DNA of 64,000 nt from Pseudomonas sp. (GTDB taxonomy: Bacteria > Pseudomonadota > Gammaproteobacteria > Pseudomonadales > Pseudomonadaceae). The position numbers and the translations under genes were made by a program. Under the pieces are notes generated by a model. That model saw only the letters and a list, made by a program, of their open reading frames with translations, was not told the origin of the DNA and did not search any database. The stretch lies in NCBI RefSeq assembly GCF_030690725.1, contig NZ_JAUYGD010000037.1, positions 57,749-121,748 on the forward strand. Direction: 5' to 3'. Shown one piece after another: positions 46,838-58,376 of the stretch. Each line of letters starts with the position of its first letter. The first letter of the stretch is position 1.

Positions 46838-46930
46838 TCTTAAGTCCCCTTAATTTCTGTTGAGTTTATTTCTTGCTTTTAAATGTAAGCGAAGCTGGTG
46901 CGGAGAGCCTGCCGACACGATAAGAGCCGC

Positions 46931-46960
46931 TTTATAACAAGGGCTCTAAAAATGTGTCAA
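46931..46960 (-). promoter_or_regulatory. Sigma-70 promoter of hupB
   Basis: On the minus strand TTGACA (46955-46960), 18-bp spacer, TATAAA (46931-46936). Near-consensus boxes, just past the lon stop codon. Explains monocistronic hupB expression. Confidence 0.8.
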
Positions 46961-46973
46961 GAAACCCCTCCGG

Positions 46974-49367
46974 CTAATGCGTGCTAATTCGCTCCTTGGA
47001 ATCAGTCTCGCGTTTTTCATCCTTTGCAACCATGGGAGCCGCATCAGGCAAGGGCTCCGGGGCGTATTGCAGCGCAATTTGCAGGACCTCGTCAATCCAT
47101 TTAACCGGTTTAATCTGCAGGTCTTGCTTAATATTCTCCGGAATCTCTTTCAAATCGCGCACATTCTCTTCCGGAATGATCACGGTCTTGATTCCACCAC
47201 GGTGAGCGGCCAGCAGTTTTTCTTTCAAACCACCAATGGCCAATACTTGACCACGCAGGGTAATTTCACCGGTCATTGCCACGTCCGCACGCACCGGTAT
47301 CTGCGTCAGGGCTGAAACCAGCGCCGTACACATGCCAACGCCTGCGCTGGGGCCATCTTTGGGTGTCGCACCCTCCGGCATATGGATATGGATGTCCTGC
47401 TTCTCGTAGAAGTCCACAGGCACGCCCAGACTCTTGGCTCGACTGCGTACAACAGTCTGCGCAGCAGTGATGGATTCCAGCATCACATCACCAAGCGAGC
47501 CGGTTTTGATCAGCTGACCTTTACCAGGCACCACAACCGCCTCGATGGTCAGCAGCTCACCGCCAACCTGGGTCCAGGCAAGGCCGGTGACCTGACCAAT
47601 TTGATCCTGCTGCTCGGCCAAACCATAGCGGTGCTTACGCACGCCGAGGAAATGCTCAAGCGAATCAGCTGTGACGGTGACCTGGAAGCGCTTCTCGGTG
47701 GAGTGCTCCTTGACCACCTTACGGCACACCTTGGCAATCTGCCGTTCCAGACCGCGCACACCCGCCTCGCGAGTGTAATAGCGAATGATGTCGCGGATCG
47801 CTGCGTCCTCAAACACCAGCTCAACCTTCTTCAGACCATTGGCCTGAACCTGCTTGGGCGCCAGGTATTTGATCGCGATGTTGATCTTCTCGGCCTCGGT
47901 GTAACCCGGTAGGCGAATCACCTCCATACGGTCCAGCAACGGCCCTGGAATGTTCATCGAGTTGGCCGTGCAGAGGAACATCACATCGGACAGGTCGTAA
48001 TCGACCTCCAGATAGTGATCGTTGAAGTTGTGATTCTGCTCTGGGTCCAGTACCTCAAGCAGCGCCGACGCAGGGTCGCCGCGCATGTCCTGGCCCATCT
48101 TGTCGATTTCATCGAGCAGGAACAGCGGGTTGCGCACGCCAACCTTGGTCATCTTCTGAATCAGACGACCTGGCATGGAACCGATGTAAGTGCGGCGATG
48201 ACCACGGATTTCCGCCTCATCACGTACGCCGCCAAGGGCCATGCGTACGAACTTGCGGTTGGTGGCGCTGGCAATCGACTCAGCCAGCGAGGTTTTACCC
48301 ACACCAGGCGGGCCGACCAGACAAAGCACCGGACCTTTGATTTTCTTCACGCGCTTTTGCACGGCAAGGTATTCAAGGATGCGTTCCTTGACCTCATCCA
48401 GGCCATAGTGGTCAGCATCGAGGATCGCTTCGGCACGCGCCAGATCTAGCCGCACCTTGCTCTGCGCCTTCCACGGCACATTGACCAACCAATCGATGTA
48501 GGAGCGCACCACGGTGGCTTCGGCCGACATCGGCGACATCTGCTTGAGCTTGTTCAGCTCGGCATTGGCTTTGGTATGCGCCTCGGCGGTCAGGCCGGCA
48601 TTCTCGATGCGCTTTTTCAGCTCATCAAGCTCGTTATGGCCTTCTTCGCTGTCGCCGAGCTCCTTCTGAATGGCCTTCATCTGCTCATTCAGGTAGTACT
48701 CGCGCTGGCTACGCTCCATTTGTTTCTTGACCCGGCCACGAATGCGCTTCTCGACCTGCAACAGGTCGATTTCCGCATCGAGCAGCGCCAGGACATGCTC
48801 AACCCGCGCAGCCAGATCGGTGATTTCCAGAATTTCCTGCTTCTGCTCGATCTTCAGCACCATATGCGCAGCCATGGTGTCGACCAGCCGGCTCGGCTCA
48901 TCGATACCATTGAGTGACGCCAGCACTTCGGCAGGCACCTTCTTGCCGAGTTGCACGTACTGTTCGAACTGGCTGAGCAGGCTGCGGGTGAAAACCTCGG
49001 ACTCACGTTCGGCGGCATCAACTTCGTCAATCAGCTGCACTTCAGCCCGACAATGGCCGTCGACCTCGATAAAGCGCTCGATCTCACCGCGCTGCTCGCC
49101 TTCAACCAGCACCTTGACGGTGCCGTCCGGCAGTTTCAGCAACTGCAACACAGTGGCTACGGTACCGACGCGATAGAGGCCCGCCTCATCTGGGTCGTCG
49201 TCAGCAGGATTCCTCTGCGCGAGGAGCAGAATCTGCTTCTCGCCCGTCATCGCAGCCTCGAGGGCTTCAATGGATTTTTCACGCCCGACGAATAACGGAA
49301 TGACCATGTGCGGATAGACCACAACATCGCGCAACGGCAGGAGAGGCAATTCGATGGTTGTCTTCAT
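46974..49367 (-). CDS. lon: ATP-dependent protease Lon
   Basis: 797 aa. N-terminal substrate-recognition domain starts with [26 protein letters not shown]+ has GPPGVGKTS near 354 and [10 protein letters not shown]; the protease part has the catalytic Ser in [11 protein letters not shown] near 678 and Lys near 720. Degrades misfolded and regulatory proteins. A heat-shock promoter candidate lies upstream. The C-terminal tail (about 780-797, [15 protein letters not shown]) is hydrophilic and likely variable. Confidence 0.97.
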   Translation of the reverse strand: MKTTIELPLLPLRDVVVYPHMVIPLFVGREKSIEALEAAMTGEKQILLLAQRNPADDDPDEAGLYRVGTVATVLQLLKLPDGTVKVLVEGEQRGEIERFIEVDGHCRAEVQLIDEVDAAERESEVFTRSLLSQFEQYVQLGKKVPAEVLASLNGIDEPSRLVDTMAAHMVLKIEQKQEILEITDLAARVEHVLALLDAEIDLLQVEKRIRGRVKKQMERSQREYYLNEQMKAIQKELGDSEEGHNELDELKKRIENAGLTAEAHTKANAELNKLKQMSPMSAEATVVRSYIDWLVNVPWKAQSKVRLDLARAEAILDADHYGLDEVKERILEYLAVQKRVKKIKGPVLCLVGPPGVGKTSLAESIASATNRKFVRMALGGVRDEAEIRGHRRTYIGSMPGRLIQKMTKVGVRNPLFLLDEIDKMGQDMRGDPASALLEVLDPEQNHNFNDHYLEVDYDLSDVMFLCTANSMNIPGPLLDRMEVIRLPGYTEAEKINIAIKYLAPKQVQANGLKKVELVFEDAAIRDIIRYYTREAGVRGLERQIAKVCRKVVKEHSTEKRFQVTVTADSLEHFLGVRKHRYGLAEQQDQIGQVTGLAWTQVGGELLTIEAVVVPGKGQLIKTGSLGDVMLESITAAQTVVRSRAKSLGVPVDFYEKQDIHIHMPEGATPKDGPSAGVGMCTALVSALTQIPVRADVAMTGEITLRGQVLAIGGLKEKLLAAHRGGIKTVIIPEENVRDLKEIPENIKQDLQIKPVKWIDEVLQIALQYAPEPLPDAAPMVAKDEKRETDSKERISTH

Positions 49368-49425
49368 GATTTCGGCTCTACGGCGGCCATACGGCCGTAA
49401 ACAGATGGGATGACCCTTAGCCCTA

Positions 49426-49454
49426 AGATGGGGGCAGCCCCAACAAAAAACAAG
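49426..49454 (-). promoter_or_regulatory. Sigma-32 heat-shock promoter candidate of lon
   Basis: Minus strand: CTTGTT at about 49449-49454 and CCCCATCT at 49426-49433, spacer about 15 nt. Compare the consensus CTTGAA and CCCCATnT. It lies about 60 nt upstream of the lon ATG, where a heat-shock start is expected for this gene. Confidence 0.6.
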
Positions 49455-49473
49455 CGCTGGCGCAGCAAAAGCA

Positions 49474-49493
49474 AAGGGGCCCGCAGGCCCCTT
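49474..49493 (-). terminator. Terminator after clpX
   Basis: AAGGGGCC-CGCA-GGCCCCTT hairpin, 23 nt past the clpX stop; the minus strand continues TTGCTTTTGC. Separates clpX from lon. Confidence 0.75.
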
Positions 49494-49516
49494 GCTTTCA
49501 ACATGTTACAACGCTG

Positions 49517-50797
49517 TTACGCGTCAGGCGCAGCCTTGGCTGGCAGCTCGTTGTTCTCATAAATAAGCAACGGCTTGGAGGTGCCATCGATAACACTTTC
49601 ATCGATGACCACCTTGCTGACGTCGGACTGCGAAGGAATCTCGTACATGGTATCGAGCAGGACACCTTCGAGAATCGAACGCAGGCCGCGAGCACCGGTT
49701 TTACGCTCAAGCGCCTTGTGCGCAACCGATTTCAGCGCATCCGGACGGAATTCCAGCTCTACCCCTTCCATCTCGAACAGCTTGGCGTATTGCTTGGTCA
49801 AGGCGTTCTTCGGCTCAGTCAGAATCTGCACCAGAGCCGCTTCGTCCAACTCATCCAGCGTGGCGATAACCGGCAAGCGGCCCACAAATTCAGGAATCAG
49901 ACCAAACTTGACCAGGTCATCAGGCTCAACGGCGCGCAGTGACTCGCCGATTTTTTTGCCCTCTTCCTTGCTGCGTACTTCGGCGTTGAAACCGATGCCA
50001 CCCTTGGTCGAGCGACCCTGGATGACTTTTTCCAGACCAGAGAACGCACCGCCGCAGATAAACAGGATATTGCGCGTATCAACCTGCAGGAACTCCTGCT
50101 GCGGATGCTTGCGACCACCCTGCGGCGGCACCGAGGCAACCGTACCCTCGATCAGCTTGAGCAGTGCCTGCTGCACGCCCTCGCCCGATACGTCGCGGGT
50201 AATCGACGGGTTATCCGACTTGCGCGAAATCTTGTCGATTTCGTCAATGTAGACGATGCCCATCTGGGCTTTTTCCACATCGTAATCGCATTTCTGCAGC
50301 AGCTTCTGAATAATGTTCTCGACGTCCTCACCGACATAACCGGCTTCGGTCAGGGTGGTGGCGTCGGCGATGGTGAACGGTACGTTAAGCAAACGTGCCA
50401 GGGTTTCGGCCAGCAGGGTTTTACCCGAACCAGTCGGACCAATCAACAGGATGTTGCTTTTGCCCAGCTCGACATCATCTTTCTTGTCACGCTGGTTAAG
50501 GCGCTTGTAGTGGTTGTACACCGCTACCGCCAGAACTTTTTTCGCACGCTCCTGACCGATCACATACTGATCGAGGATGGTGCTGATTTCCTTGGGAGCA
50601 GGCAATTTATGCGCGCTGCTCTCGGCCTGGGCTTCCTGCACCTCCTCACGGATGATGTCATTGCACAGGTCGACGCACTCGTCGCAGATAAAGACCGAGG
50701 GGCCGGCAATCAATTTGCGCACTTCATGCTGGCTTTTGCCGCAGAAGGAGCAATAAAGCAGCTTGCCGTTGTCCTCGCCGTTGCGGGTGTCAGTCAT
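49517..50797 (-). CDS. clpX: ClpX, ATPase specificity subunit of ClpXP
   Basis: 426 aa. Zinc-binding domain [11 protein letters not shown]...CDECVDLC (first about 45 residues), AAA+ Walker [13 protein letters not shown] near 120, pore loop [10 protein letters not shown] near 153, Walker [10 protein letters not shown] near 183, and the C-terminal small domain. Unfolds ssrA-tagged and other substrates for ClpP. Start at 50797 (MTDTRNG); the longer frame to 50830 is not supported by homologues. Directly downstream of clpP, after a hairpin. Confidence 0.97.
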   Translation of the reverse strand: MTDTRNGEDNGKLLYCSFCGKSQHEVRKLIAGPSVFICDECVDLCNDIIREEVQEAQAESSAHKLPAPKEISTILDQYVIGQERAKKVLAVAVYNHYKRLNQRDKKDDVELGKSNILLIGPTGSGKTLLAETLARLLNVPFTIADATTLTEAGYVGEDVENIIQKLLQKCDYDVEKAQMGIVYIDEIDKISRKSDNPSITRDVSGEGVQQALLKLIEGTVASVPPQGGRKHPQQEFLQVDTRNILFICGGAFSGLEKVIQGRSTKGGIGFNAEVRSKEEGKKIGESLRAVEPDDLVKFGLIPEFVGRLPVIATLDELDEAALVQILTEPKNALTKQYAKLFEMEGVELEFRPDALKSVAHKALERKTGARGLRSILEGVLLDTMYEIPSQSDVSKVVIDESVIDGTSKPLLIYENNELPAKAAPDA

Positions 50798-50845
50798 TCG
50801 TTCGATCCAAATCCGATAGGCTTGCAACACAAGATGAAGGCTTAT

Positions 50846-50865
50846 GCGGGCTTTTTCAAGCCCGC
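50846..50865 (-). terminator. Hairpin between clpP and clpX (attenuator/partial terminator)
   Basis: Stem GCGGGCTT / AAGCCCGC with a 4-nt loop, in the 112-nt gap between the clpP stop and the clpX start; the minus strand then reads TAAGCC without a T-run. It may set the clpX to clpP ratio. Confidence 0.5.
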
Positions 50866-50909
50866 CAGAGGCCGGACACGCCGACCCGCCCTATTTTGAG
50901 TTGCTTATA

Positions 50910-51545
50910 TTAAGCGGGGCGCTTTTCAATCACTGCGTCGATCAACCCGTACTCACGAGCGGCTTCGGCGCTCATGAAATTATCACGGTTGGTATCGCGC
51001 TCGATTTCTTCCAAGGTGCGTCCACTGTGCTTGGCCATCAGCATGTTGAGGCGCTCACGGATGAAGAGGATTTCCTTGGCGTGAATTTCGATGTCCGACG
51101 CCTGGCCTTGGAAACCGCCCAGAGGCTGGTGAATCATCACGCGCGAGTTCGGCAGGCAGTAACGCTTACCCTCGGCGCCAGCAGTCAGCAGGAATGCGCC
51201 CATGCTGCACGCCTGACCAATACAGGTAGTGGACACGTTAGGCTTGATGAACTGCATGGTGTCGTAAATCGACATACCCGCTGTCACCGAACCACCCGGG
51301 GAGTTGATGTATAGGTGAATGTCCTTGTCCGGATTTTCCGCCTCAAGGAACAACAGTTGCGCACAGATCAGGTTGGCCATGTAGTCCTCTACAGGGCCGA
51401 CCAGAAAGATCACTCGCTCCTTGAGCAGGCGCGAATAGATGTCGTAGGCGCGCTCACCGCGAGCCGTCTGCTCGACAACCATAGGTACCAGGCCGCCAGC
51501 GGCTTGGATATCAGGCATTTGCTGCATAAAAGGATTGCGGGACAT
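50910..51545 (-). CDS. clpP: ClpP protease subunit
   Basis: 211 aa. Catalytic triad: Ser in [12 protein letters not shown] (near 113), His in [10 protein letters not shown] (near 138), Asp in [11 protein letters not shown] (near 187). The propeptide is short. Forms the tetradecameric chamber that works with ClpX and ClpA. AGGGAG upstream of the ATG. Downstream of tig in the standard order tig-clpP-clpX-lon. Confidence 0.97.
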   Translation of the reverse strand: MSRNPFMQQMPDIQAAGGLVPMVVEQTARGERAYDIYSRLLKERVIFLVGPVEDYMANLICAQLLFLEAENPDKDIHLYINSPGGSVTAGMSIYDTMQFIKPNVSTTCIGQACSMGAFLLTAGAEGKRYCLPNSRVMIHQPLGGFQGQASDIEIHAKEILFIRERLNMLMAKHSGRTLEEIERDTNRDNFMSAEAAREYGLIDAVIEKRPA

Positions 51546-51584
51546 GCGTGCACTCGCTCCCTAAATAGTCATGTCACAAATACG

Positions 51585-51612
51585 CATAAGCCAGCACGGA
51601 GGCTGGCTTATG
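51585..51612 (-). terminator. Hairpin after tig
   Basis: CATAAGCCAGC-ACGGAG-GCTGGCTTATG, a perfect 11-bp stem 24 nt after the tig stop; followed on the minus strand by a mixed GCGTATTTG stretch, so termination may be incomplete and clpP may be read through. Confidence 0.55.
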
Positions 51613-51636
51613 GCGTGTTCGAACGAGGTAAAGAAA

Positions 51637-52947
51637 TCAGGCGGCTTGTGGTGCTTCTACCGGCTTGACAGCTTCTTCGTACGAGACCGCTTTATCGGTC
51701 ACGTTGGCCTTCTGCAAAACAGTATCTACAACTTGCTCTTCCAGTACAACCGAACGCACTTCGTTCATTTGCTGGTCGTTTTTGTAGTACCAGGCCACAA
51801 CCTGCTCAGGCTCTTGGTAAGCCGAAGCCATTTCCTGAATCATTTCGCGAACGCGGGCGTCGTCCGGCTTCAGTTCACACTGCTTAACCACTTCAGCCAC
51901 GACCAGACCCAGCACAACACGACGCTTGGCTTGCTCTTCGAACAGCTCAGCTGGCAGCTGCTCAGGCTTGAGGTTGCCACCGAACTGCTGAACGGCCTGC
52001 ACGCGCAGACGGTTGACTTCGTTGCTGATCAGCGCCTTCGGCACTTCGATCGGGTTGGCAGCCAACAGACCGTCCATCACCTGGTTTTTAACCTTGGATT
52101 TGATGGCCTGGCGCAGCTCGCGCTCCATGTTCTTGCGCACTTCAGCGCGGAAGCCTTCCAGGCCGCCTTCTTTCACGCCGAACAGGGCAAAGAAGTCATC
52201 ATTCAGCTCAGGCAGCTGAGGAGCCGCGATGCTGTTGACGGTGACGGTGAACTCGGCAGTTTTGCCAGCCAGGTCCAGATTCTGGTAATCAGCCGGGAAA
52301 GTCGGGTTGATTACACGCTCTTCGCCGGCCTTGACGCCAACCAGGGCATCTTCAAAGCCAGGGATCATGCGGCCGGAGCCGAGAACCAGCTGAGTGCCCT
52401 TGGCCGAACCGCCAGCGAAAGCCTCGCCGTCGATTTTGCCAACGAAATCGATGTTCAGCTGGTCGCCATTCTCGGCAGCGCGCTCGGCGGCTTCGAAACG
52501 GGTGTTCTGCTTGCGCAGGATTTCCAGCATGTTGTCGACGTCGGCGTCAGCCACGTCAGCCTGCAGGCGCTCGATGGCGATGGACTCGAAGCCGCCAACG
52601 GTGAATTCCGGGAATACTTCGAAGGTCGCAACGTATTCCAGATCCTTGCCTTTCTCGAACGACTTCGGCTCAACGGCCGGAGCGCCAGCTGGATTGAGCT
52701 TCTGCTCAACAACGGCTTCGTAGAAAGTGGATTGGATCAGATCACCCAGCGCTTCCTGACGCGCAGCATCTTCATAACGCTGACGGATCACGCTCATTGG
52801 CACTTTGCCAGGACGGAAACCAGGGACCTTGGCACGACGGGCAGTCTGCTGCAGACGCTTGTTGACTTCAGTCTCGATGCGCTCAACAGAGACGCCAACG
52901 GTCATACGGCGCTCGAGAGCAGAGGTACTTTCAACAGAAACTTGCAT
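51637..52947 (-). CDS. tig: Trigger factor
   Basis: 436 aa. The ribosome-binding N-terminus carries the GFRxGKxP signature ([17 protein letters not shown], near 44). The FKBP-type PPIase domain spans about 150-245 ([19 protein letters not shown]), and the helical C-terminal arms follow. It is a nascent-chain chaperone on the ribosome. Start at 52947 with GAGGAT upstream. Precedes clpP as in most proteobacteria. Confidence 0.97.
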   Translation of the reverse strand: MQVSVESTSALERRMTVGVSVERIETEVNKRLQQTARRAKVPGFRPGKVPMSVIRQRYEDAARQEALGDLIQSTFYEAVVEQKLNPAGAPAVEPKSFEKGKDLEYVATFEVFPEFTVGGFESIAIERLQADVADADVDNMLEILRKQNTRFEAAERAAENGDQLNIDFVGKIDGEAFAGGSAKGTQLVLGSGRMIPGFEDALVGVKAGEERVINPTFPADYQNLDLAGKTAEFTVTVNSIAAPQLPELNDDFFALFGVKEGGLEGFRAEVRKNMERELRQAIKSKVKNQVMDGLLAANPIEVPKALISNEVNRLRVQAVQQFGGNLKPEQLPAELFEEQAKRRVVLGLVVAEVVKQCELKPDDARVREMIQEMASAYQEPEQVVAWYYKNDQQMNEVRSVVLEEQVVDTVLQKANVTDKAVSYEEAVKPVEAPQAA

Positions 52948-53074
52948 GGATAATCCTCGTTGCACAGACATAAGCCGGCCGCTTGCCGGCCCCTAATCAA
53001 GGGCATGCATTCTAGAGGGTCGATTTGCAGAAGTCACCCTAGATGCAGGCGGCAAACGGGAGGGAGTTAAAAGA

Positions 53075-53159
53075 TGGTGCGGACGGAGAGACTCGAACTC
53101 TCACGCCTTGCGGCGCTGGAACCTAAATCCAGTGTGTCTACCAATTCCACCACGTCCGC
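53075..53159 (-). tRNA. tRNA-Leu (anticodon TAG)
   Basis: Minus strand. 5' GCGGACG pairs with CGTCCGC before A-CCA; the long variable arm (GCGCCGCAAGGCGT) is typical of class II Leu; anticodon loop TTTAGGT gives TAG. CCA is encoded. 85 nt including CCA. Confidence 0.96.
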
Positions 53160-53211
53160 GTGGTAAAGCTTTATACAAAAACGCCAGGAATTAACCTGGC
53201 GCTTTGGAATA

Positions 53212-53287
53212 TGGGGTGGACGATGGGGATCGAACCCACGACAACAGGAGTCACAATCCTGCGCTCTACCAACTGAGCTACGCCCAC
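53212..53287 (-). tRNA. tRNA-His (anticodon GTG)
   Basis: Minus strand. Acceptor stem GTGGGCG/CGTCCAC, discriminator C followed by encoded CCA, anticodon loop ATTGTGACT gives GTG. The extra G(-1) typical of tRNA-His is at 53288, so the mature 5' end is 53288. Confidence 0.96.
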
Positions 53288-53321
53288 CATATTGCATTTT
53301 GCTTGAGCCAAGACCGCCAAA

Positions 53322-53398
53322 TGGCACGCCCGGCAGGACTCGAACCTGCGACCATCCGCTTAGAAGGCGGATGCTCTATCCAGCTGAGCTACGGGCGC
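53322..53398 (-). tRNA. tRNA-Arg (anticodon TCT)
   Basis: Minus strand. Acceptor GCGCCCG/CGGGCGT, anticodon loop CTTCTAA gives TCT, T-loop GGTTCGAGTCC, encoded CCA. 77 nt. First tRNA of a Arg-His-Leu transcript. Confidence 0.96.
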
Positions 53399-53509
53399 CT
53401 ATCCATCTGCAGATGCAGACTTAAAGCTTTCGGCTTCGGAAAAAACTTTGCAGCTTCGACCTTTGCCGTCTTACCCAGCGACTGGCTGTGCTCGACAAGC
53501 GGGGCGAAT

Positions 53510-53536
53510 GTTATAGAGGCAGTTCCAGGTCGTCAA
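53510..53536 (-). promoter_or_regulatory. Promoter of the tRNA Arg-His-Leu cluster
   Basis: Minus strand TTGACG (53531-53536), 15-bp spacer, TATAAC (53510-53515), followed by a GC-rich GCCCCGC discriminator as in stringently controlled stable-RNA promoters. Confidence 0.5.
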
Positions 53537-53669
53537 CAGGAAAAGTTAAAAAAATTCAGCCATTTAAAGGAGTTACGCGAAAACCGCGGCGTGCGCCTTT
53601 GCCCCGCAGCATGGTCATGCGAGAATGCGCGTCCTTTTTCCATCCTTTCTTTATGGTTAACCAAGCGCA

Positions 53670-54524
53670 ATGACCGCACAACTGATCGATGGCAAAGCAA
53701 TTGCCGCCAGCCTGCGCCAGCAGATCGCCCAACGTGTCGCCGAACGACGTCAGCAAGGCCTGCGCGCACCCGGGCTGGCGGTGATTCTCGTCGGTAGCGA
53801 CCCTGCGTCCCAGGTCTACGTTTCGCACAAACGCAAAGACTGCGAAGAAGTCGGTTTCGTTTCCCAAGCCTATGACCTGCCAGCCAGCACCGGCCAGGAC
53901 GAGCTGATGGCATTGATCGACCGCCTGAATGACGAGCCGAGCATCGACGGCATTCTGGTGCAGCTGCCACTGCCAGAACATCTCGACGCTTCTTTATTAC
54001 TGGAGCGCATTCGCCCGGATAAAGACGTTGATGGTTTCCACCCTTACAACATTGGCCGCCTGGCCCAGCGCATGCCGCTGCTGCGCCCTTGCACCCCGAA
54101 AGGCATCATGACCCTGCTGCAAAGCACCGGCGTCGACCTGTATGGCATGCACGCGGTGGTGGTTGGTGCCTCGAATATCGTCGGCCGACCGATGGCGATG
54201 GAGCTGCTGCTGGCTGGCTGCACCGTTACCGTGACCCACCGCTTCACCAAAGACCTGCCGATGCATGTCGGCCAGGCCGACATCGTCGTGGTGGCTGCCG
54301 GCAAGCCTGGCCTGGTGCATGGCGAATGGATCAAGCCTGGCGCCATCGTTATCGACGTGGGCATCAACCGTCAGACCGACGGCAAGCTGATTGGCGATGT
54401 GGTGTATGAAACCGCCCTGCCCCGCGCCGGCTGGATCACCCCGGTACCGGGCGGCGTTGGCCCGATGACCCGTGCCTGCCTGCTGGAAAACACCCTGCAC
54501 GCCGCCGAGCATCTGCACGACTAA
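53670..54524 (+). CDS. folD: Bifunctional methylenetetrahydrofolate dehydrogenase/cyclohydrolase
   Basis: 284 aa. [13 protein letters not shown] near 52-64 (catalytic Lys), [12 protein letters not shown] near 93, [22 protein letters not shown] site near 165, and [18 protein letters not shown] near 262. It interconverts methylene-, methenyl- and formyl-THF. No strong ribosome site before the ATG. Single gene with its own terminator. Confidence 0.97.
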   Translation: MTAQLIDGKAIAASLRQQIAQRVAERRQQGLRAPGLAVILVGSDPASQVYVSHKRKDCEEVGFVSQAYDLPASTGQDELMALIDRLNDEPSIDGILVQLPLPEHLDASLLLERIRPDKDVDGFHPYNIGRLAQRMPLLRPCTPKGIMTLLQSTGVDLYGMHAVVVGASNIVGRPMAMELLLAGCTVTVTHRFTKDLPMHVGQADIVVVAAGKPGLVHGEWIKPGAIVIDVGINRQTDGKLIGDVVYETALPRAGWITPVPGGVGPMTRACLLENTLHAAEHLHD

Positions 54525-54543
54525 GTGCAGCGCTGGCAGAAAT

Positions 54544-54572
54544 AAAAAACGGCACCTCAGGTGCCGTTTTTT
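54544..54572. terminator. Bidirectional terminator folD / ABC operon
   Basis: AAAAAACGGCACC-TCA-GGTGCCGTTTTTT, strong stem with A and T flanks between convergent genes. Confidence 0.94.
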
Positions 54573-54594
54573 ATGCCGAGTTAAACCTGCTACG

Positions 54595-56337
54595 TCAGTC
54601 GCGGGCTTGTTCCCAGGATTTCAGCAGCTCGTTGTAGTTGATGGTTTCACCCTGAGGTTTCTCGTTGGCCAGTTTGGGCTTAGGTGCACCCGGCTGATCC
54701 AGCCAGTACTGCGGATCACGCGGTTCGTTGAGCTTGGGCCCGCACTCACCGAGCACGCCGGAACGCTCAAGACGACCCAACATGGTGTCCTGCGCCGCTG
54801 CCAGGCCATCCAAGGCCTCTTGTGGCGACTTGTCACCGCTGGCTGCTTCGGCAATGAACTGCCACCACAGCTGAGCCAGTCGCGGGTAGTCCGGCACGTT
54901 GGTGCCGGTTGGGGTCCACTGCACCCGCGCCGGGCTGCGATAGAACTCCACCAGGCCGCCGAGTTTCGGCGCAACGTCGGTCATGGCCTGCGAGTTGATA
55001 TCCGACTCACGAATTGGCGTCAGGCCAACCAAGGTCTTCTTCAGCGACACGGTTTTCGAAGTAACGAACTGCGCATAGAGCCAGGCGGCCAGGCGCTGTT
55101 TCTCCGGGGTGGACTTGAGGAAGGTCCAGGAGCCGGTGTCCTGATAACCCAGCTTCATGCCCTCTTCCCAGTACGGACCTTTTGGTGAAGGCGCCATCCG
55201 CCACTTCGGCGTGCCGTCTTCATTAACCACCGGCAAGCCTGGCTTGGTCATATCAGCGGTAAAGGCGGTGTACCAGAATATCTGCTGAGCGATGCTGCCC
55301 TGCGCCGGCACCGGGCCGGACTCGGAGAAAGTCATGCCCTGTGCTTCCGGCGGCGCGTACTTGCGCATCCAGTCGACATACTTGGTGGTGGCATACACCG
55401 CCGCTGGGCCATTGGTATCGCCGCCACGGGCAACGCTGGAGCCCACCGGACGGCAACCGTCGACGCGAATACCCCACTCGTCCACTGGCAAACCGTTAGG
55501 CAGGCCCTTGTCGCCACCGCCCGCCATGGAGAACCAGGCATCGGTGAAGCGCCAGCCCAGGGATGGGTCTTTCTTGCCGTAATCCATATGGCCATAGATA
55601 CGCTGGCCGTCGATTTCCTTGATCTTCTCGGAGAAGAACTCGGCGATGTCTTCATAGGCCGACCAGTTGACCGGCACACCCAGCTCGTAGCCGTAGATTT
55701 CCTTGAACTTGGCCTTCAGCTCAGGACGCTCGAACCAGTCGGCGCGGAACCAGTACAGGTTGGCGAACTGCTGATCTGGCAGCTGATAGAGCTTGCCGTC
55801 GGGCCCGGTGGTGAAGGAAATGCCGATAAAGTCCTGCAGATCGAGGGTTGGCGAGGTCACCGCCTTGCCTTCGCCTTCCATCATGTCGCTGATGGCCACG
55901 GCCTTGCCGTAACGGAAGTGCGTGCCGATCAGGTCTGAGTCGTTGATATAGCCGTCGTAGATGTTCTTGTCCGACTGCATCTGGGTTTGCAGTTTCTCGA
56001 CGACATCGCCTTCCTGCATCAGGTCGTGCTTGAGCTTGATCCCGGTAATTTCGCTAAAGGCCTTGGCCAGCACCTTGGACTCATACTCGTGAGTGGCGAT
56101 GGTTTCCGAGGCCACGCTGATGTTCATGCCGCGAAACGGCTCGGCAGCCTTGATAAACCACTTCAACTCTTCGAGTTGCTGCTCAGGCGTCAAGGTCGAG
56201 GGGTTGAACTCCTCGCTGATCCACTTTTTTGCCGCTTCTTCGTAGGCATCAGCCCAGGCTGCGCCGCTCAAGCCGGACAACGTCAGCAGGGCAGCCAGCG
56301 CCATGCTATGTCGAGTTTTGTTGTTATTGTCGAACAT
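54595..56337 (-). CDS. ABC transporter substrate-binding protein, GlpV-like
   Basis: 580 aa, larger than ordinary sugar-binding proteins, matching the GlpV type. Signal peptide with MALAALLTLSGLSGAAWADA, cleaved near AWA|DAYEE. Conserved parts include EPFRGMNISVASETIATHEYES, DGYINDSDLIGTHFRYG, LYQLPDQQFANLYWFRADWF and QDTGSWTFLKSTPEKQRLAA. The gene set (two single ATPases, two permeases, a small DUF2160 membrane protein and this binding protein) is that of the GlpSTPQUV glycerol transporter of Rhizobium leguminosarum. Pseudomonads also use the GlpF facilitator, so the substrate may be another polyol or sugar. Start at 56337 with GGAGG 5 nt upstream. Confidence 0.88.
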   Translation of the reverse strand: MFDNNNKTRHSMALAALLTLSGLSGAAWADAYEEAAKKWISEEFNPSTLTPEQQLEELKWFIKAAEPFRGMNISVASETIATHEYESKVLAKAFSEITGIKLKHDLMQEGDVVEKLQTQMQSDKNIYDGYINDSDLIGTHFRYGKAVAISDMMEGEGKAVTSPTLDLQDFIGISFTTGPDGKLYQLPDQQFANLYWFRADWFERPELKAKFKEIYGYELGVPVNWSAYEDIAEFFSEKIKEIDGQRIYGHMDYGKKDPSLGWRFTDAWFSMAGGGDKGLPNGLPVDEWGIRVDGCRPVGSSVARGGDTNGPAAVYATTKYVDWMRKYAPPEAQGMTFSESGPVPAQGSIAQQIFWYTAFTADMTKPGLPVVNEDGTPKWRMAPSPKGPYWEEGMKLGYQDTGSWTFLKSTPEKQRLAAWLYAQFVTSKTVSLKKTLVGLTPIRESDINSQAMTDVAPKLGGLVEFYRSPARVQWTPTGTNVPDYPRLAQLWWQFIAEAASGDKSPQEALDGLAAAQDTMLGRLERSGVLGECGPKLNEPRDPQYWLDQPGAPKPKLANEKPQGETINYNELLKSWEQARD

Positions 56338-56419
56338 AGAGACCTCCATCTCAGGGTTTGGAATGAGGCAAGCGGGCCATGGCTGCGCCCAAGCGACGGG
56401 CGCCCCAAGGCAGCCCGAC

Positions 56420-56692
56420 TTAGCCCCAACGCATCACTGCAAACAACCAGAATAGGGACAGCACCGAGGCTATCCAGACACTCCAATCGGTCGCGCCCAC
56501 CACCAGCAGGTGCAGGTAGGCACTTCCAAGCAGACCGATAAACCGCCGATCACCACGGGTGGTGCTGATCGGCAACAAGCCTTTGCGCTCAATGCAGGGC
56601 GAACGCAGCTCCCAGATCGTCATGCCGACCAGCAGCATGCCGATAAAGCCGAAAAACAACGCGGTCGGCAGAGTCCAGGCCATCCAATCCAT
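56420..56692 (-). CDS. Small DUF2160 membrane protein, GlpU-like
   Basis: 90 aa with three hydrophobic segments (about 6-26 TLPTALFFGFIGMLLVGMTIW, 55-70 LGSAYLHLLVVGA and 74-88 VWIASVLSLFWLFAVM) and the conserved ELRSPCIERKGLLPISTTRGDR loop. This is the small subunit unique to GlpSTPQUV-type transporters; its role is not established. It lies 11 nt after the permease and 82 nt before the binding protein. Confidence 0.85.
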   Translation of the reverse strand: MDWMAWTLPTALFFGFIGMLLVGMTIWELRSPCIERKGLLPISTTRGDRRFIGLLGSAYLHLLVVGATDWSVWIASVLSLFWLFAVMRWG

Positions 56693-56703
56693 CGTCGCGA
56701 CTC

Positions 56704-57504
<801 letters not shown>

Positions 57505-57512
57505 GGTCGGCC

Positions 57513-58376
57513 TCAGCGAGTCTTATCGTTGTGGGTCATGGCGGTGTAGAACAGCCAGGACACCAACAGGATGATCAGGAAGTACACCAGGGAGAACGCC
57601 GCCGCTGGGCCCAGGTCGAACTGGCCGATGGCCATTTGCGTCAGGGTCTGGCTAAGGAAGGTGGTGGCGTTACCCGGCCCGCCGCCGGTCAACACGAAGG
57701 GCTCGGTGTAAATCATGAAGCTGTCCATAAAGCGCAGCATCACCGCGATCAGCAGTACGCTCTTCAACTTGGGCAGCTGGATATGGCGGAACACTGCCCA
57801 GTCGGATGCACGGTCGATACGCGCGGCCTGGTAATACACATCGGGAATGGCGCGCAGGCCCGAATAGCACAGCAGCGCCACCAGCGAGGTCCAGTGCCAG
57901 ACGTCCATGATCAGCACCGTGACCCAGGCATCGCTGGTGTTGGAGGCGTAGTTGTAGCTGATACCCAGGCTGTTCAGGCTCCAGCCAAGCAAGCCAATAT
58001 CGGCGCGACCGAATATCTGCCAGATGGTGCCGACCACGTTCCATGGAATCAGCAACGGAATCGCCAGGACGATCAGCACCAGCGAGGCCATGCGACCCTT
58101 GGTCGGCATACACAGGGCGATGGCGATGCCCAAGGGAATCTCGATCAGCAGCACGCAAGCGGAGAAGATGAACTGGCGCAGCAGCGAGTCATGCAGACGG
58201 GTGTCCTGCAGTACCTGCTTGTACCAGTCGACGCCGACGAAATAGCGCGTGGAGTGGTCGAAGATGTCCTGCACCGAATAGTTGACCACCGTCATCATCG
58301 GCACGATGGCGCTGAACGCCACCAGCAGAAACACCGGCAGTACCAGCCACCAGGCCTTGTTGTTCTGCACCTTCAT
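57513..58376 (-). CDS. Carbohydrate-type ABC permease, GlpP-like
   Basis: 287 aa MalF/UgpA-type permease. Opens KAWWLVLPVFLLVAFSAIVPMM; EAA-like loop DVYYQAARIDRASDWAVFRHIQLPKL near 197-222; FTEP-type FVLTGGGPGNATTFLSQ near 240. Overlaps the end of the preceding ATPase gene by 4 nt (ATGA). Confidence 0.92.
   Translation of the reverse strand: MKVQNNKAWWLVLPVFLLVAFSAIVPMMTVVNYSVQDIFDHSTRYFVGVDWYKQVLQDTRLHDSLLRQFIFSACVLLIEIPLGIAIALCMPTKGRMASLVLIVLAIPLLIPWNVVGTIWQIFGRADIGLLGWSLNSLGISYNYASNTSDAWVTVLIMDVWHWTSLVALLCYSGLRAIPDVYYQAARIDRASDWAVFRHIQLPKLKSVLLIAVMLRFMDSFMIYTEPFVLTGGGPGNATTFLSQTLTQMAIGQFDLGPAAAFSLVYFLIILLVSWLFYTAMTHNDKTR

Noticed and set aside
51571..52953. 460-codon plus-strand frame over tig
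   Set aside because: Antisense shadow of trigger factor.
53204..53797. Plus-strand frame spanning the tRNA cluster and folD start
   Set aside because: Runs through two tRNA genes and the folD start in another frame.
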